Source: an uncultured Drancourtella sp. (lineage in GTDB: Bacteria > Bacillota > Clostridia > Lachnospirales > Lachnospiraceae). Taken from it: 64,000 bases of DNA. Position 1 is the first letter of the stretch; each line of letters opens with the position of its first letter. Below the pieces are notes generated by a model. The model had not been told where the DNA came from. It did no database searches and saw only the letters and a list, made by a program, of their open reading frames with translations. The translations under genes and the position numbers were made by a program. This document shows, one piece after another, positions 44,272-52,743 of this stretch. The stretch is taken from the NCBI GenBank assembly GCA_937880845.1, contig CALFLL010000020.1:50453-114452 (forward strand), given 5' to 3'.

Positions 44272-45993
44272 ATGGCCCAGAGAGAAAATGGGAACAGCAG
44301 ACGTGAGGAATACAGACGGATGCAGATCCAAAACAGAAAGCCGGAGGAAAACCGACGGAGAAAATCCGATTCGGACTATAATTTACAAAGTGAAGTGTAT
44401 CAGAACAGATCTGCACAAGGTACGACAGGGAAAAGGAAACGGCCTCCAAAAGAAACAGAACAGGATAACAGAAACAGCAGGCAGCGCGATAGAATGTTGA
44501 CAAGGCGCATGGAAAGAAAAGCGGAGCGTGCCGGCGTTGCAAGAGGAATGGTTCTTTTTGCTTTGCAGCTGTTTGTGTCATTGGCGTTTATCGGTCTTGT
44601 CTGTTGGCTTGATATACTGATCATAGAATATTTGATAGGAATTGCAGGGATTTTGCTCGTGCTGTTGGGAATCACTCTTGTATCCCAGCTTGCAGTCCGA
44701 GGAAAGGCGAAGATTGTAGGAAAGATTTTTAGCATCTTTATCAGTATGATATTGATCGTCGGCTCTTTTTACTTATATCAGACAGGAGGAGCACTTCTCC
44801 ATATGACAGCAGGAGGGGTCGAAACCCATAAAATGGTAGTTGTTGTAAGAGAAAGTGACAAGGCAGATAAATTAAGCGACCTTGAGGATGAAGTATTTGG
44901 TGTGCAGTATACAACAGATGCGGAAAATACAGACCGAGCTCTTGCAAATGTAAATAAAAAATTAAAAAAACATGTAGAAACCGAAGTATACGATGATATG
45001 TCGGGATTAGCCAATGCATTGATAAATAAAGACGTTAATGCTATTATTTATGACGCAAACTATGAAAAAGCCATGGAACAGGCCGTGGATGGATTTGCGA
45101 AAAAGACGAAGGTTGTTTACAGCTATAAATTGGAAACAAATTCTCAGGATGTTACATTGGATCTGGCGGTCCAGTCAGAGCCGTTTACCGTTTATATCAG
45201 CGGAATAGATAAATATGGCGATGTGAAGAACGTAAGCCGAAGCGATGTAAATATTATCGCAACCGTAAATCCGCAGACTCATCAGATTTTGCTTGTAACA
45301 ACTCCGCGAGATTACTATGTACCGATACCGGGAATTTCAGGAGGACAGAGGGATAAGCTTACTCATGCCGGTAATTACGGTGTAGAAGTTTCTATCAGCA
45401 CATTGGAAGAACTGTATCAGGTGGAAATCCCATTCTATGCCCGTTTGAATTTTACATCTTTTATTGATATTATTGATATTCTTGGTGGAGTGGATGTTAA
45501 TTCAGAACTGGCGTTCACGACTGGAACCGATGCAGGTGCGGTGGTAGAAATCAAGGAAGGTGTCAATCATTTGGATGGAAAAGAGGCACTTGCATTTGCA
45601 AGAGAGCGTCATGCCCTTTCTGACGGAGATAACCAGCGTGGTAAAAATCAGGAAGCACTGATTACTGCAATGATTCAGAAGATGGTATCGCCTTCCATGA
45701 TTGTGAATGCTACGGATATACTGAAAGAAGCAGCAGACAGTGTGGAAACAAACATGTCGATGAAACAGATTCGTACATTGATTAAACAGCAGTTGAGAGA
45801 ACATGCGGATTGGAAAGTATGCTCTGTTGCAGCAGAAGGAACAGAGGCAAGAGATGTATGTTATTCTGCCGGAAATCAACCGCTTTATGTCACGGTGCCG
45901 GATGAAGAAAGCGTGGTTCGGATTGCCGATATGATCAATCGCGTAGAGGCAGGAGAAATCTTGGAAGAATCTGTTACGGCAGACGGAAAATAA
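44272..45993 (+). CDS. LCP (LytR-CpsA-Psr) family cell-wall ligase
   Basis: 573 residues. A hydrophilic, strongly charged N-terminus of ~85 residues (QNRKPEENRRRKSD) precedes three membrane spans (about 95-115, 120-140, 150-170). A loop domain of ~110 residues follows, then the LCP domain: VNPQTHQILLVTTPRDYYVP, DKLTHAGNYGVEVSIST, RLNFTSFIDIIDILGG and LAFARERHAL with the lipid-phosphate arginines. LCP enzymes attach wall teichoic acid or capsule polymers to peptidoglycan. The domain between spans and LCP resembles what is seen in similar Clostridial members. A terminator follows. Confidence 0.9.
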   Translation: MAQRENGNSRREEYRRMQIQNRKPEENRRRKSDSDYNLQSEVYQNRSAQGTTGKRKRPPKETEQDNRNSRQRDRMLTRRMERKAERAGVARGMVLFALQLFVSLAFIGLVCWLDILIIEYLIGIAGILLVLLGITLVSQLAVRGKAKIVGKIFSIFISMILIVGSFYLYQTGGALLHMTAGGVETHKMVVVVRESDKADKLSDLEDEVFGVQYTTDAENTDRALANVNKKLKKHVETEVYDDMSGLANALINKDVNAIIYDANYEKAMEQAVDGFAKKTKVVYSYKLETNSQDVTLDLAVQSEPFTVYISGIDKYGDVKNVSRSDVNIIATVNPQTHQILLVTTPRDYYVPIPGISGGQRDKLTHAGNYGVEVSISTLEELYQVEIPFYARLNFTSFIDIIDILGGVDVNSELAFTTGTDAGAVVEIKEGVNHLDGKEALAFARERHALSDGDNQRGKNQEALITAMIQKMVSPSMIVNATDILKEAADSVETNMSMKQIRTLIKQQLREHADWKVCSVAAEGTEARDVCYSAGNQPLYVTVPDEESVVRIADMINRVEAGEILEESVTADGK

Positions 45994-46001
45994 AGAAAAA
46001 T

Positions 46002-46036
46002 AAAACGCAGGGAAATATTTTCCTTGCGTTTTTTTC
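46002..46036 (+). terminator. hairpin terminator after the LCP gene
   Basis: AAAACGCAGGGAAA (46002-46015) pairs with 46019-46032 with one G-T pair; three-base loop; run of T's. Confidence 0.9.
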
Positions 46037-46084
46037 TTGAGTATGGTATAAATATATAATGTTAAGACAATTTAAAAAGTATAT

Positions 46085-46166
46085 GGATGGATTCCCGAGT
46101 GGCCAAAGGGGGCAGACTGTAAATCTGTTAGCAACGCTTTCGGTGGTTCGAATCCACCTCCATCCA
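46085..46166 (+). tRNA. tRNA-Tyr (anticodon GTA)
   Basis: Acceptor GGATGGA pairs with TCCATCC, discriminator A. Anticodon loop ACTGTAAATC gives GTA. Long variable arm (TTAGCAACGCTTTCG region) as expected for class II tRNA-Tyr in bacteria. T-arm GGTGGTTCGAATCCACC is intact. CCA is not encoded. Confidence 0.96.
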
Positions 46167-46170
46167 TTTT

Positions 46171-46257
46171 GCCGCAGTGGCGGAACTGGCAGACGCACAG
46201 GACTTAAAATCCTGCGGGACTTATCCTCCCGTACCGGTTCGATTCCGGTCTGCGGCA
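46171..46257 (+). tRNA. tRNA-Leu (anticodon TAA)
   Basis: Acceptor GCCGCAG pairs with CTGCGGC, discriminator A. Anticodon loop ACTTAAAATC gives TAA. Long variable arm and T-arm CCGGTTCGATTCCGG are complete. Five nucleotides after tRNA-Tyr, so one transcript. Confidence 0.96.
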
Positions 46258-46272
46258 GTACTTAAAAGTGAG

Positions 46273-46310
46273 AGAAACGTTGAATTTACAGCGTTTCTTT
46301 TATTTTTTGC
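46273..46310 (+). terminator. hairpin terminator after the tRNA-Tyr/Leu pair
   Basis: AGAAACGTTG (46273-46282) pairs with 46289-46298 with one T-G pair, followed by TTTATTTTTTG. Confidence 0.85.
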
Positions 46311-46428
46311 TTTCAAAAGCTTGAACACTTTATGAGGAAATCTCCGGTTTTTGAAAAGCAAAGCGGTCATTCTTCCTCTTGTACTCTTAGCAAAAGAGAA
46401 ATATGAGGGGCGGAGAGAATCAAATATG

Positions 46429-46626
46429 AAGTATGTTGCAGGATAGGAATGATTTCTAAGCCGTCCGCTTGCTCAGCTGACCCGCCACCCTGTTAGGAAT
46501 CGTCGCTCTGGGCATCCTGCGGAACACTGGTTAGCAGAAAACGCGAACAAGGGAAATATGGACGGCAGACGTCGGTACAGTGCGGAAAAGGGTATGTGGA
46601 GATGTGAAAATCCTGCATACTTTTTC
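46429..46626 (+). ncRNA. structured non-coding RNA candidate (long hairpin, 6S-like shape)
   Basis: A ~195-nt non-coding stretch, richer in GC than its flanks, that folds by eye into one long interrupted hairpin. The end stem pairs AAGTAT/GCAGGA (46429-46443) with TCCTGC/ATACTT (46611-46622). A second helix is GCCGTCC (46460-46466) with GGACGGC (46560-46566). A third is GCTGACC (46476-46482) with GGTTAGC (46529-46535). The 3' end runs into TTTTT. An outer stem, a large asymmetric internal loop and a long apical arm fit 6S RNA, but I do not recognise the primary sequence. Other RNA classes (SRP, RNase P, tmRNA) do not fit. Confidence 0.5.
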
Positions 46627-46764
46627 TTGTGCTTTGAACATATTTAGATTATACTGAATAATTGTTAAACAAAGTGGAAGTTATTGAAACAGATTTTTTA
46701 TATAATCCCTCTTGCGTTTTGATTAAGTTAAATGATTGTAGCCATAAATTAAAGGAGAGTAATT

Positions 46765-47178
46765 ATGGAAGTGAGAATAAATACACTAACGCCAGAATTG
46801 TTTTTGGATTTATACACGTCAGTCGGATGGGAAGCACCATGTATTGGACAAGTTGAAAAGGCTTTGAGCAATACTATTGCAACATTTACGGCGTATGATA
46901 AAAAACAGCCGATAGGAATGGTGCGGTTGATTGGAGATGGGGGTATGTCATTTTATATCAAGGATTTTGCTGTAATACCAGACTATCAGGAAATGGGAGT
47001 AGGAACGTTGCTAATTGAATGTTTAGAAAATTATATAAGAGAAAATATCAATTCTGATTGGGCTGTTAGTTTAGAATTGATTAGTACGAAAGATGCACTC
47101 TGGTTTTACAAGAAAAAGGGATTTGAAGAAAGACCTTGTGAATGGGATGGCCCGGGAATGTTCAAAATGATTAGATAA
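46765..47178 (+). CDS. GNAT-family N-acetyltransferase
   Basis: 137 residues. GNAT core: TFTAYDKKQPIGMVRLIGDG, FYIKDFAVIPDYQEMGVGTL (acetyl-CoA loop QEMGVGTLL), LENYIRENI and FYKKKGFEERP. The substrate is unknown. AAAGGAG precedes the ATG. It begins a short group of accessory genes with lower GC than the flanks; each appears to have its own start site. Confidence 0.85.
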   Translation: MEVRINTLTPELFLDLYTSVGWEAPCIGQVEKALSNTIATFTAYDKKQPIGMVRLIGDGGMSFYIKDFAVIPDYQEMGVGTLLIECLENYIRENINSDWAVSLELISTKDALWFYKKKGFEERPCEWDGPGMFKMIR

Positions 47179-47390
47179 ATCCCAGTTTTTAAGCAGAACA
47201 ATGTTTGAACATTTTTGTTTATATAACTCCGGATTTGCACAAGAAGACGCTGATTATTGAAAAGGTGCGGATAAAATGAAAAACTTATGGAAATGCAACC
47301 ATTAGTTGATAAACTGCCATATATAACTGGTAGAAACGCAACCGTAGTAGGCTATATAATATGATTAAAATTAAGAAAGGAGTATTTCTA

Positions 47391-47783
47391 ATGAATATAG
47401 GAGAAAAAATAGTCTTCTTAAGAAAGAAAAAAGGAATTTCTCAAGAAGAACTGGCTCATGAATTAAATACATCTCGCCAAGCAATTTCTAAATGGGAAAA
47501 CAATCAAAGCACTCCAGATTTAGAAAAACTCGTAGCTTTAAGTAAATATTTTCATGTGACAACGGATTATTTGCTGATGGATAAAGTAGAAACTACGGTG
47601 AATGATAATAGTCACTGTGAAGTTAATATCGAGTTTGAAAGATTAAAAGAGGAAGTAAGCGAAAAAGAATACCAGTATGCAATCGATGAATCTAAAAAGA
47701 AAAAGCATTTTTTCTATTGGTTTCTGGTTATTTTTCCGTTTGTAATGATACTGGCAGTATTACTGTACTATTATTGTTTTTAG
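47391..47783 (+). CDS. XRE-family regulator with a C-terminal membrane span
   Basis: 130 residues from ATG 47391 (AGAAAGGAG upstream; the extended frame from 47361 adds only a basic stretch). N-terminal Cro/cI helix-turn-helix: IGEKIVFLRKKKGISQEELA, then TSRQAISKWENNQSTPDLEK. A linker leads to a strong C-terminal span (FFYWFLVIFPFVMILAVLLY). Such membrane-linked XRE proteins are common in Clostridia next to small membrane genes; the target is unknown. Confidence 0.88.
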   Translation: MNIGEKIVFLRKKKGISQEELAHELNTSRQAISKWENNQSTPDLEKLVALSKYFHVTTDYLLMDKVETTVNDNSHCEVNIEFERLKEEVSEKEYQYAIDESKKKKHFFYWFLVIFPFVMILAVLLYYYCF

Positions 47784-47901
47784 CATTAGACTAAATTAAG
47801 ATAATGTTATTCATCGTTGAGCCTTTGGCAAGAAAGGTTGCTTGCTGTTTTAAAGAACTTTAAATTACTTAGCCCATTCGACATACAGGAGGTTTTTTGA
47901 T

Positions 47902-48180
47902 ATGGATTTGATTAAAGATATATTAAAATGTATAAATAGTGGTTTGGCAGAGTTTTGGCTTGAGTGCAAAGTTAGTGATAAAAGGCGGGAGTATTTTCAA
48001 AGTAAAAAAGGAAAATTGGCTAAATTTTGTTTTTATATATCTTTGTTAGTTGTCATAGGATTGTTGATAGCAGGTATCATAGCCTTAATATACAAAAAGA
48101 TAGTGGGTGTTTTGTTATTATGTGCATCTATAGGGATTGGGCTATTTATGCTAGTTGAATGGGGGATGTCAGGGAAATAG
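47902..48180 (+). CDS. small membrane protein of unknown function
   Basis: 92 residues with AGGAGG (47888-47893) before ATG 47902. Soluble N-terminal third (LIKDILKCINSGLAEFWLEC), then two spans (about 47-67 and 70-87). I do not recognise a family. It lies 118 nt after the membrane-linked XRE gene and may belong with it. Confidence 0.6.
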   Translation: MDLIKDILKCINSGLAEFWLECKVSDKRREYFQSKKGKLAKFCFYISLLVVIGLLIAGIIALIYKKIVGVLLLCASIGIGLFMLVEWGMSGK

Positions 48181-48270
48181 TTCCGATTGATAAAAGGAAC
48201 TGCAAAAAGAAACAATCCCTCCTATCTGTTAGAGTGCTATTTGGAAAATAAAATAATCGAATAAAATAAC

Positions 48271-48312
48271 GGTGCCGGCTTTTGTGATAAGAACATCAGA
48301 AAATACGGCACC
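48271..48312. terminator. hairpin terminator, mainly for the minus-strand RelA-domain pair
   Basis: GGTGCCG pairs with CGGCACC, continued by an inner 9-nt arm with one mismatch around AAGAAC. The minus-strand side is followed by TTATTTTATT, just past the stop of the 163-residue gene. Confidence 0.75.
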
Positions 48313-48328
48313 ATTTGTATATGCGGAT

Positions 48329-48820
48329 TTATATCAGCCGTCCGGCATGAAAACTCAGAATAATAAGTTCCAGTGTTTTGGCATCATAGTTGTTGTATTT
48401 CAGGAAATCGTAAAGGATGTCCAGATATTGAAAAAAAGCGGTTCTGGAACTGTCATCAAGATTCAAAGGTCCAGGATTGCAGGACAAAAAAGAAACAATC
48501 CTTGTTAATACAAATTTTTCGTTTAAGAAAGACCAGAATTCCCGATCATCCGGAACTTCCAGAACCTGAAGGGGCTTGCGCCGAAGAAGCCAGTAAGCCT
48601 CCAGAGCAAGAGAAGCAGCTTCGTTATCCGCTTCTTCCACGGGAGATAGTTCTGTAAAATAATCTGTAACAGCCTGAAGAAGGATTTGTTCATCTATTCG
48701 TACATAAGGAGTGATATCAAGGCTTTCAAGAAATAGAAAACATTCCTTATAAAGGGAAGAAACATAATCTTTGATTGTCTGCTGTGTTTCCGTGTTCATC
48801 ATCGTTTTTGCATCACTCAT
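48329..48820 (-). CDS. uncharacterised protein coupled to the RelA-domain gene
   Basis: 163 residues, mostly alpha-helical by composition, acidic, no membrane span. It includes DYVSSLYKECFLFLESLDIT and EAASLALEAYWLLRRKPLQV. Its start lies inside the end of the RelA-type gene (8-nt overlap), with AAAGGAAA for translation, so the two are co-expressed and may interact. I do not recognise the family. An antitoxin or partner for the synthetase is possible but unproven. Confidence 0.6.
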   Translation of the reverse strand: MSDAKTMMNTETQQTIKDYVSSLYKECFLFLESLDITPYVRIDEQILLQAVTDYFTELSPVEEADNEAASLALEAYWLLRRKPLQVLEVPDDREFWSFLNEKFVLTRIVSFLSCNPGPLNLDDSSRTAFFQYLDILYDFLKYNNYDAKTLELIILSFHAGRLI

Positions 48821-49832
48821 GATTTGTATTTCCTTTCAGATTGATAATCTCAAAAAACAGTTTTGATTTTACGAAATCATCATAAGAATCTCTTTCCATC
48901 GCTTTCGGAGTACTGTGATGGGAATGAGGCTTGATTGTAAGACTGCGGATAACTTCCTGAGCATTTTCCGAGAAAGTCGTTTTTTGTTTTTCGAGATATT
49001 CCTTTGGTGCTTCCAGATCTACTCTTGGATTTACAGTTGTCTGTTTCGGCTTGAAATTTTCGCTGGAAACATCACAAAGACGTTTGAAAAAGGAACCCAT
49101 CTCATCTCCCATTCCCGAAAGACGGTTCAAAAGTTCGGAGAATTCAGAAAGCATTGGGTCGCTTTTCTTATATGGATAAAGGATATGGTGATCGATTTCT
49201 CCCCAGCCTTCCTCGAAAAGAGTACGAATCTGTACTTCCATGTATACACCTTGATATTTCAGGATATAATGAACAGAACGGTAATGTTTTCTGTCCAGAA
49301 TGTTTTCGCTAGAAATCCAATCGGAATAAATATCGCTGAAATCTCCCAGACGCATATGTACTTTCGGAGGTTCTGCCATATACATATCTTTGTCCGGATG
49401 AAAATCCGTCAGACAGTTTCGGATATACAAATGGGGGTTGTTTTCAAAATGCCGTATTAAATATTTGTGAAAGATGACCCAGTCTTCCCGATAAAGGATC
49501 AGTCCTCTGAAACCAATGGTATCCGTTACAAATTTCATATAGTTATCTTTTGTCAAAAAACGGTATTTGAAGAAATTTTCACACCGCTTTCGTATGATTT
49601 TTTCTACAAGATGCCATGGACTTTTAATGCGGGTACGATAGGAATGAAGTCCTGTCCGATGATCTTTGTTTTTAATAAATTCCTGAAGAAATTCTTCGCG
49701 TATTCTTCGAAGTTCAGGAAGTTTGTATGCATAATCACGGGCAATATAACAGAGATCCTCCCAGGAAAGTCCGGCTTCATTAAATTCTGCCTCTGTAATT
49801 GCAAACCTTTCAAGAAAGTCTTTTTTTTCCAT
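48813..49832 (-). CDS. RelA/SpoT-domain (p)ppGpp synthetase-like protein
   Basis: 339 residues from ATG 49832 (AAGGAAA upstream; a TTG one codon earlier is also possible). A RelA/SpoT synthetase domain occupies about 60-225: YRTRIKSPWHLVEKIIRKRC (RxKxxxS/H-type substrate loop), VTDTIGFRGLILYREDW, HYRSVHYILKYQGVYMEVQI (YRSVH) and RTLFEEGWGEIDHH. These residues bind ATP and GDP/GTP in small alarmone synthetases. There is no HD hydrolase, TGS or ACT domain. It has N- and C-terminal extensions. Overlaps the downstream 163-residue gene. Confidence 0.85.
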   Translation of the reverse strand: MEKKDFLERFAITEAEFNEAGLSWEDLCYIARDYAYKLPELRRIREEFLQEFIKNKDHRTGLHSYRTRIKSPWHLVEKIIRKRCENFFKYRFLTKDNYMKFVTDTIGFRGLILYREDWVIFHKYLIRHFENNPHLYIRNCLTDFHPDKDMYMAEPPKVHMRLGDFSDIYSDWISSENILDRKHYRSVHYILKYQGVYMEVQIRTLFEEGWGEIDHHILYPYKKSDPMLSEFSELLNRLSGMGDEMGSFFKRLCDVSSENFKPKQTTVNPRVDLEAPKEYLEKQKTTFSENAQEVIRSLTIKPHSHHSTPKAMERDSYDDFVKSKLFFEIINLKGNTNHE

Positions 49833-50028
49833 CAAATCATTTCCTTAAACAAGATATAAAATTAAACCGGTTACTTTCACATCATATCATTTTCCGGTAG
49901 GACAATCAATGTTCGTTTTAGAGTTTGGTATTTTAGAAAGTATAAGAAGAAGTTAAGAAAAATTTTAGGTCTGAAAAAATAATCTTTGGTATAATATAAA
50001 AAAGAAAACAAAGGTGATGGTGCGAAAG

Positions 50029-50343
50029 ATGAAGAAAAAACGGAGAAGAAAAAGAAAAAAATATTGGAAAGTTTTATTCTTCGTTCCGGTGTTCATATTG
50101 ATGACGTATATCTTTTTGCTCCCTGAAGGGGCTCTGAGATTTGCAGTTTTAAGATCCGGTCATCCAATGACGGCTTTTAGCACAAAAATAGAAAAAGCTG
50201 ATTTTCAGGAAGAATTGAAAGAAGGAGAGATTGGATATGTATTGACTTCGCCGCCGTATGACAGGAATCAGGGTTCTGTGACAGAGAATTGGGTTGTATA
50301 CAGAATCGGTTTTATCTATTGGGGAGAACAATATATCGGATAA
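50029..50343 (+). CDS. small basic membrane protein of unknown function
   Basis: About 104 residues. A very basic N-terminus (MKKKRRRKRKKYWK), one span (about 16-35), then ~65 external residues with PHPMT-like and TSPPYDRNQ segments. Not recognised. Several starts are possible (50014 GTG, 50017 ATG, 50029 ATG); 50029 is best placed relative to GGTG at 50019-50022. A TGGTATAAT box lies at about 49987. Confidence 0.55.
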   Translation: MKKKRRRKRKKYWKVLFFVPVFILMTYIFLLPEGALRFAVLRSGHPMTAFSTKIEKADFQEELKEGEIGYVLTSPPYDRNQGSVTENWVVYRIGFIYWGEQYIG

Positions 50344-50367
50344 AAATAAAAAAATTAAAAAAAGGTA

Positions 50368-50396
50368 TTGACAAAAATGGTAAAAGCACATATAAT
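50368..50396 (+). promoter_or_regulatory. consensus promoter of the tRNA-Phe/Gly transcript
   Basis: TTGACA (50368-50373), a 17-nt spacer and TATAAT (50391-50396), both perfect consensus, preceded by an A-rich stretch resembling an UP element. Confidence 0.88.
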
Positions 50397-50431
50397 CTTA
50401 CTTGTGCTTGACACAAACAACTTAAAAAGTT

Positions 50432-50504
<73 letters not shown>

Positions 50505-50507
50505 TAT

Positions 50508-50578
50508 GCGGGTGTAGTTCAATGGTAGAACACCAGCCTTCCAAGCTGGATACGTGGGTTCGATTCCCATCACCCGCT
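50508..50578 (+). tRNA. tRNA-Gly (anticodon TCC)
   Basis: Acceptor GCGGGTG pairs with CACCCGC, discriminator T. Anticodon loop CCTTCCAAG gives TCC. Three nucleotides after tRNA-Phe. Confidence 0.96.
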
Positions 50579-50596
50579 TTTTGTATGTCATTAAAT

Positions 50597-50640
50597 AAAA
50601 ACCGGAAGCAGTCCTGGATTTGGATACTGCTTCCGGTTTT
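50597..50640. terminator. bidirectional terminator between the tRNA pair and map
   Basis: AAAACCGGAAGCAGT (50597-50611 region) pairs with ACTGCTTCCGGTTTT (50626-50640). T-rich on both ends; it ends the tRNA transcript and the converging map gene. Confidence 0.9.
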
Positions 50641-50647
50641 TGGTATA

Positions 50648-51511
50648 TTATTTTGTCAGAACCTCAGCACCATCTTCGGTGATCAGCACCATGTATTCTA
50701 CCTGGGCGGATAGTCCGTCATCTTCAGTATAGACGGTCCATCCATTATCTTCATCAATGAAAAAGTCAGGGCTTCCTTCGTTGATCATTGGCTCAATCGT
50801 AAAGATCATTCCCGGTACAAGAAGCATTTCACTTCCTTTTGGAGTAACATAGCTTACCCATGGTTCTTCGTGAAATTCAAGACCGATTCCGTGACCGCCG
50901 ATTTCTTCTACAACAGAGTATCCGTTTTTATTGGCATGGGTCTGAATAGCGTAGGCAATGTCGCCAAGATGATTCCAAGGCTTTGCTTCTTTTAATCCCA
51001 GTTCCACACATTCTTTTGTGACGCGGACAAGTTTTTCGGCACGTTCGTCCACTTTTCCGATACAGAACATTCTGGAAGCATCGGAAAAATATCCGTCTAC
51101 GATGGTAGAAACATCCACATTAACAATGTCTCCTTCCTCTAAAATAATGGACTCATCCGGAATACCGTGGCAAATTTCATTATTGACAGAAGTGCATACG
51201 CTTTTCGGGAATCCCTGATAGTTTAAAGGTGCAGGTATGCCGCCGTGTTCTACGGTGAAATCATGAACAAGCCGGTCGATTTCTTCGGTACTTATTCCGG
51301 CGTGTATATGGGCTGCTACATGATCGAGTACCGCAGTATTTAGTTTTGCACTTGTACGGATCTTTTCAATCTGTTCCGGTGTTTTGATAATGCTATGATC
51401 CGGTACAATCTCACCTTTTTCGGCATGGAGTGCAATCTTTTCGTCCATAGCCATATGACATTTTTTGTATTTTTTTCCGCTTCCGCACCAACATAGGTCG
51501 TTTCGTTCCAT
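50648..51511 (-). CDS. map: type I methionine aminopeptidase with N-terminal SEC-C motif
   Basis: 287 residues. The first ~20 residues hold a SEC-C zinc motif (DLCWCGSGKKYKKCH), common in Clostridial enzymes and used for ribosome or metal contacts. The catalytic part has IVNVDVSTIVDGYFSDASRM (metal Asp pair), GHGIGLEFHEEPWVS (His) and FTIEPMINEG (Glu), with the final Glu in AQVEYMVLI. Removes N-terminal Met from new proteins. AAAGGAG precedes the start. Confidence 0.95.
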   Translation of the reverse strand: MERNDLCWCGSGKKYKKCHMAMDEKIALHAEKGEIVPDHSIIKTPEQIEKIRTSAKLNTAVLDHVAAHIHAGISTEEIDRLVHDFTVEHGGIPAPLNYQGFPKSVCTSVNNEICHGIPDESIILEEGDIVNVDVSTIVDGYFSDASRMFCIGKVDERAEKLVRVTKECVELGLKEAKPWNHLGDIAYAIQTHANKNGYSVVEEIGGHGIGLEFHEEPWVSYVTPKGSEMLLVPGMIFTIEPMINEGSPDFFIDEDNGWTVYTEDDGLSAQVEYMVLITEDGAEVLTK

Positions 51512-51635
51512 AAAATCTATCTCCTTTGTTGTAAATTTTAAACATTCCTTTTCCTATTATATCTCATTTCGCTGTTGTTAGCACCTATAAAATAAGATAT
51601 AATAAATCTGAATAAAAATGAAAGGGTGTGAGTTT

Positions 51636-52718
51636 ATGCTGCGAATCGGAATGCTGACAAGCGGTGGCGACTGTCAGGCTCTCAACGCTGCAATGCGTGG
51701 TGTGGCGAAAGGAATTTTTGCAAAAGTAAAAGATGTGGAAATATACGGATTCAGAGATGGATATAAGGGATTGATCTATTCTTCTTTTGATATGATGACA
51801 GAACGGGATTTTTCAGGAATTCTGACAATGGGCGGAACAATCTTGGGAACATCCAGACAGCCGTTTAAACAGATGAGAGTGATCGGACCGGACGGGGTTG
51901 ACAAGGTAGAAGCAATGAAGCATACCTATCATAAACTGAACTTGAACTGTCTTGTAATCCTTGGTGGAAATGGAACTCATAAAACAGCCAATATGTTGAG
52001 AGAAGAAGGGCTTAATATCATTACACTTCCAAAGACGATAGACAATGACCTTTGGGGAACGGATATGACATTCGGATTCCAAAGTGCGGTAGATATCGCC
52101 ACGGATACCATTGACAGGATTCATACGACTGCCACTTCACACAGCAGAGTATTTATTATAGAGATCATGGGACACAAAGTCGGATGGGTGACTTTGCACG
52201 CGGGAATCGCAGGTGGAGCAGACATTATTCTTCTTCCGGAAATTCCGTATGACCTAAATGTGATAACAGAATATATCAAGAAGCGTTCGCAAGCAGGAAA
52301 GCGTTTTACGATCATTGCGGTTGCGGAAGGTGCGATCGCCAAAGAAGAGGCGGAACTTTCCAAGAAGAAACTGAAAGAAGTTCAGGAAAAGAAAAAAGGA
52401 AAATATCCGTCCGTAGCATATGAACTGGCAGAAAAAATTCAAGACAGATGTGACCAGGAAGTGAGGATTACGGTGCCGGGACATACTCAAAGAGGGGGTT
52501 CCCCATGTCCTTATGACAGGGTGCTGGCTACAAGGCTTGGCGCAGCGGCAGCTCAGATGATCCTGCACTCCGAATATGGATACATGGTTGCAATCAAAGA
52601 AGGAAACATCTGTAAAGTACCGTTGCAGGATGTGGCGGGAAAACTGAAAACGGTGGACCCGAAAGCAGGGATTATTGAAGAAGCAAGAACAGTAGGAATC
52701 AGCTTTGGAGATAAATAA
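51636..52718 (+). CDS. pfkA: 6-phosphofructokinase
   Basis: 360 residues from ATG 51636 (AAAGGGTG upstream; an earlier in-frame ATG at 51618 precedes the family start). Catalyses the phosphorylation of fructose 6-phosphate. Motifs: MLTSGGDCQALNAAMRGVAK, LVILGGNGTHKTANML, TLPKTIDNDLWGTDMTFGFQ and VTVPGHTQRGGSPCPYDRVL. The loop reads GGNGT rather than GGDGS; Gly suggests ATP rather than PPi as donor, but Asn for Asp is unusual. A TATAAT-like box lies at about 51597. Confidence 0.9.
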   Translation: MLRIGMLTSGGDCQALNAAMRGVAKGIFAKVKDVEIYGFRDGYKGLIYSSFDMMTERDFSGILTMGGTILGTSRQPFKQMRVIGPDGVDKVEAMKHTYHKLNLNCLVILGGNGTHKTANMLREEGLNIITLPKTIDNDLWGTDMTFGFQSAVDIATDTIDRIHTTATSHSRVFIIEIMGHKVGWVTLHAGIAGGADIILLPEIPYDLNVITEYIKKRSQAGKRFTIIAVAEGAIAKEEAELSKKKLKEVQEKKKGKYPSVAYELAEKIQDRCDQEVRITVPGHTQRGGSPCPYDRVLATRLGAAAAQMILHSEYGYMVAIKEGNICKVPLQDVAGKLKTVDPKAGIIEEARTVGISFGDK

Positions 52719-52743
52719 AGAAGAAATCAGAGGAGAATGAATT

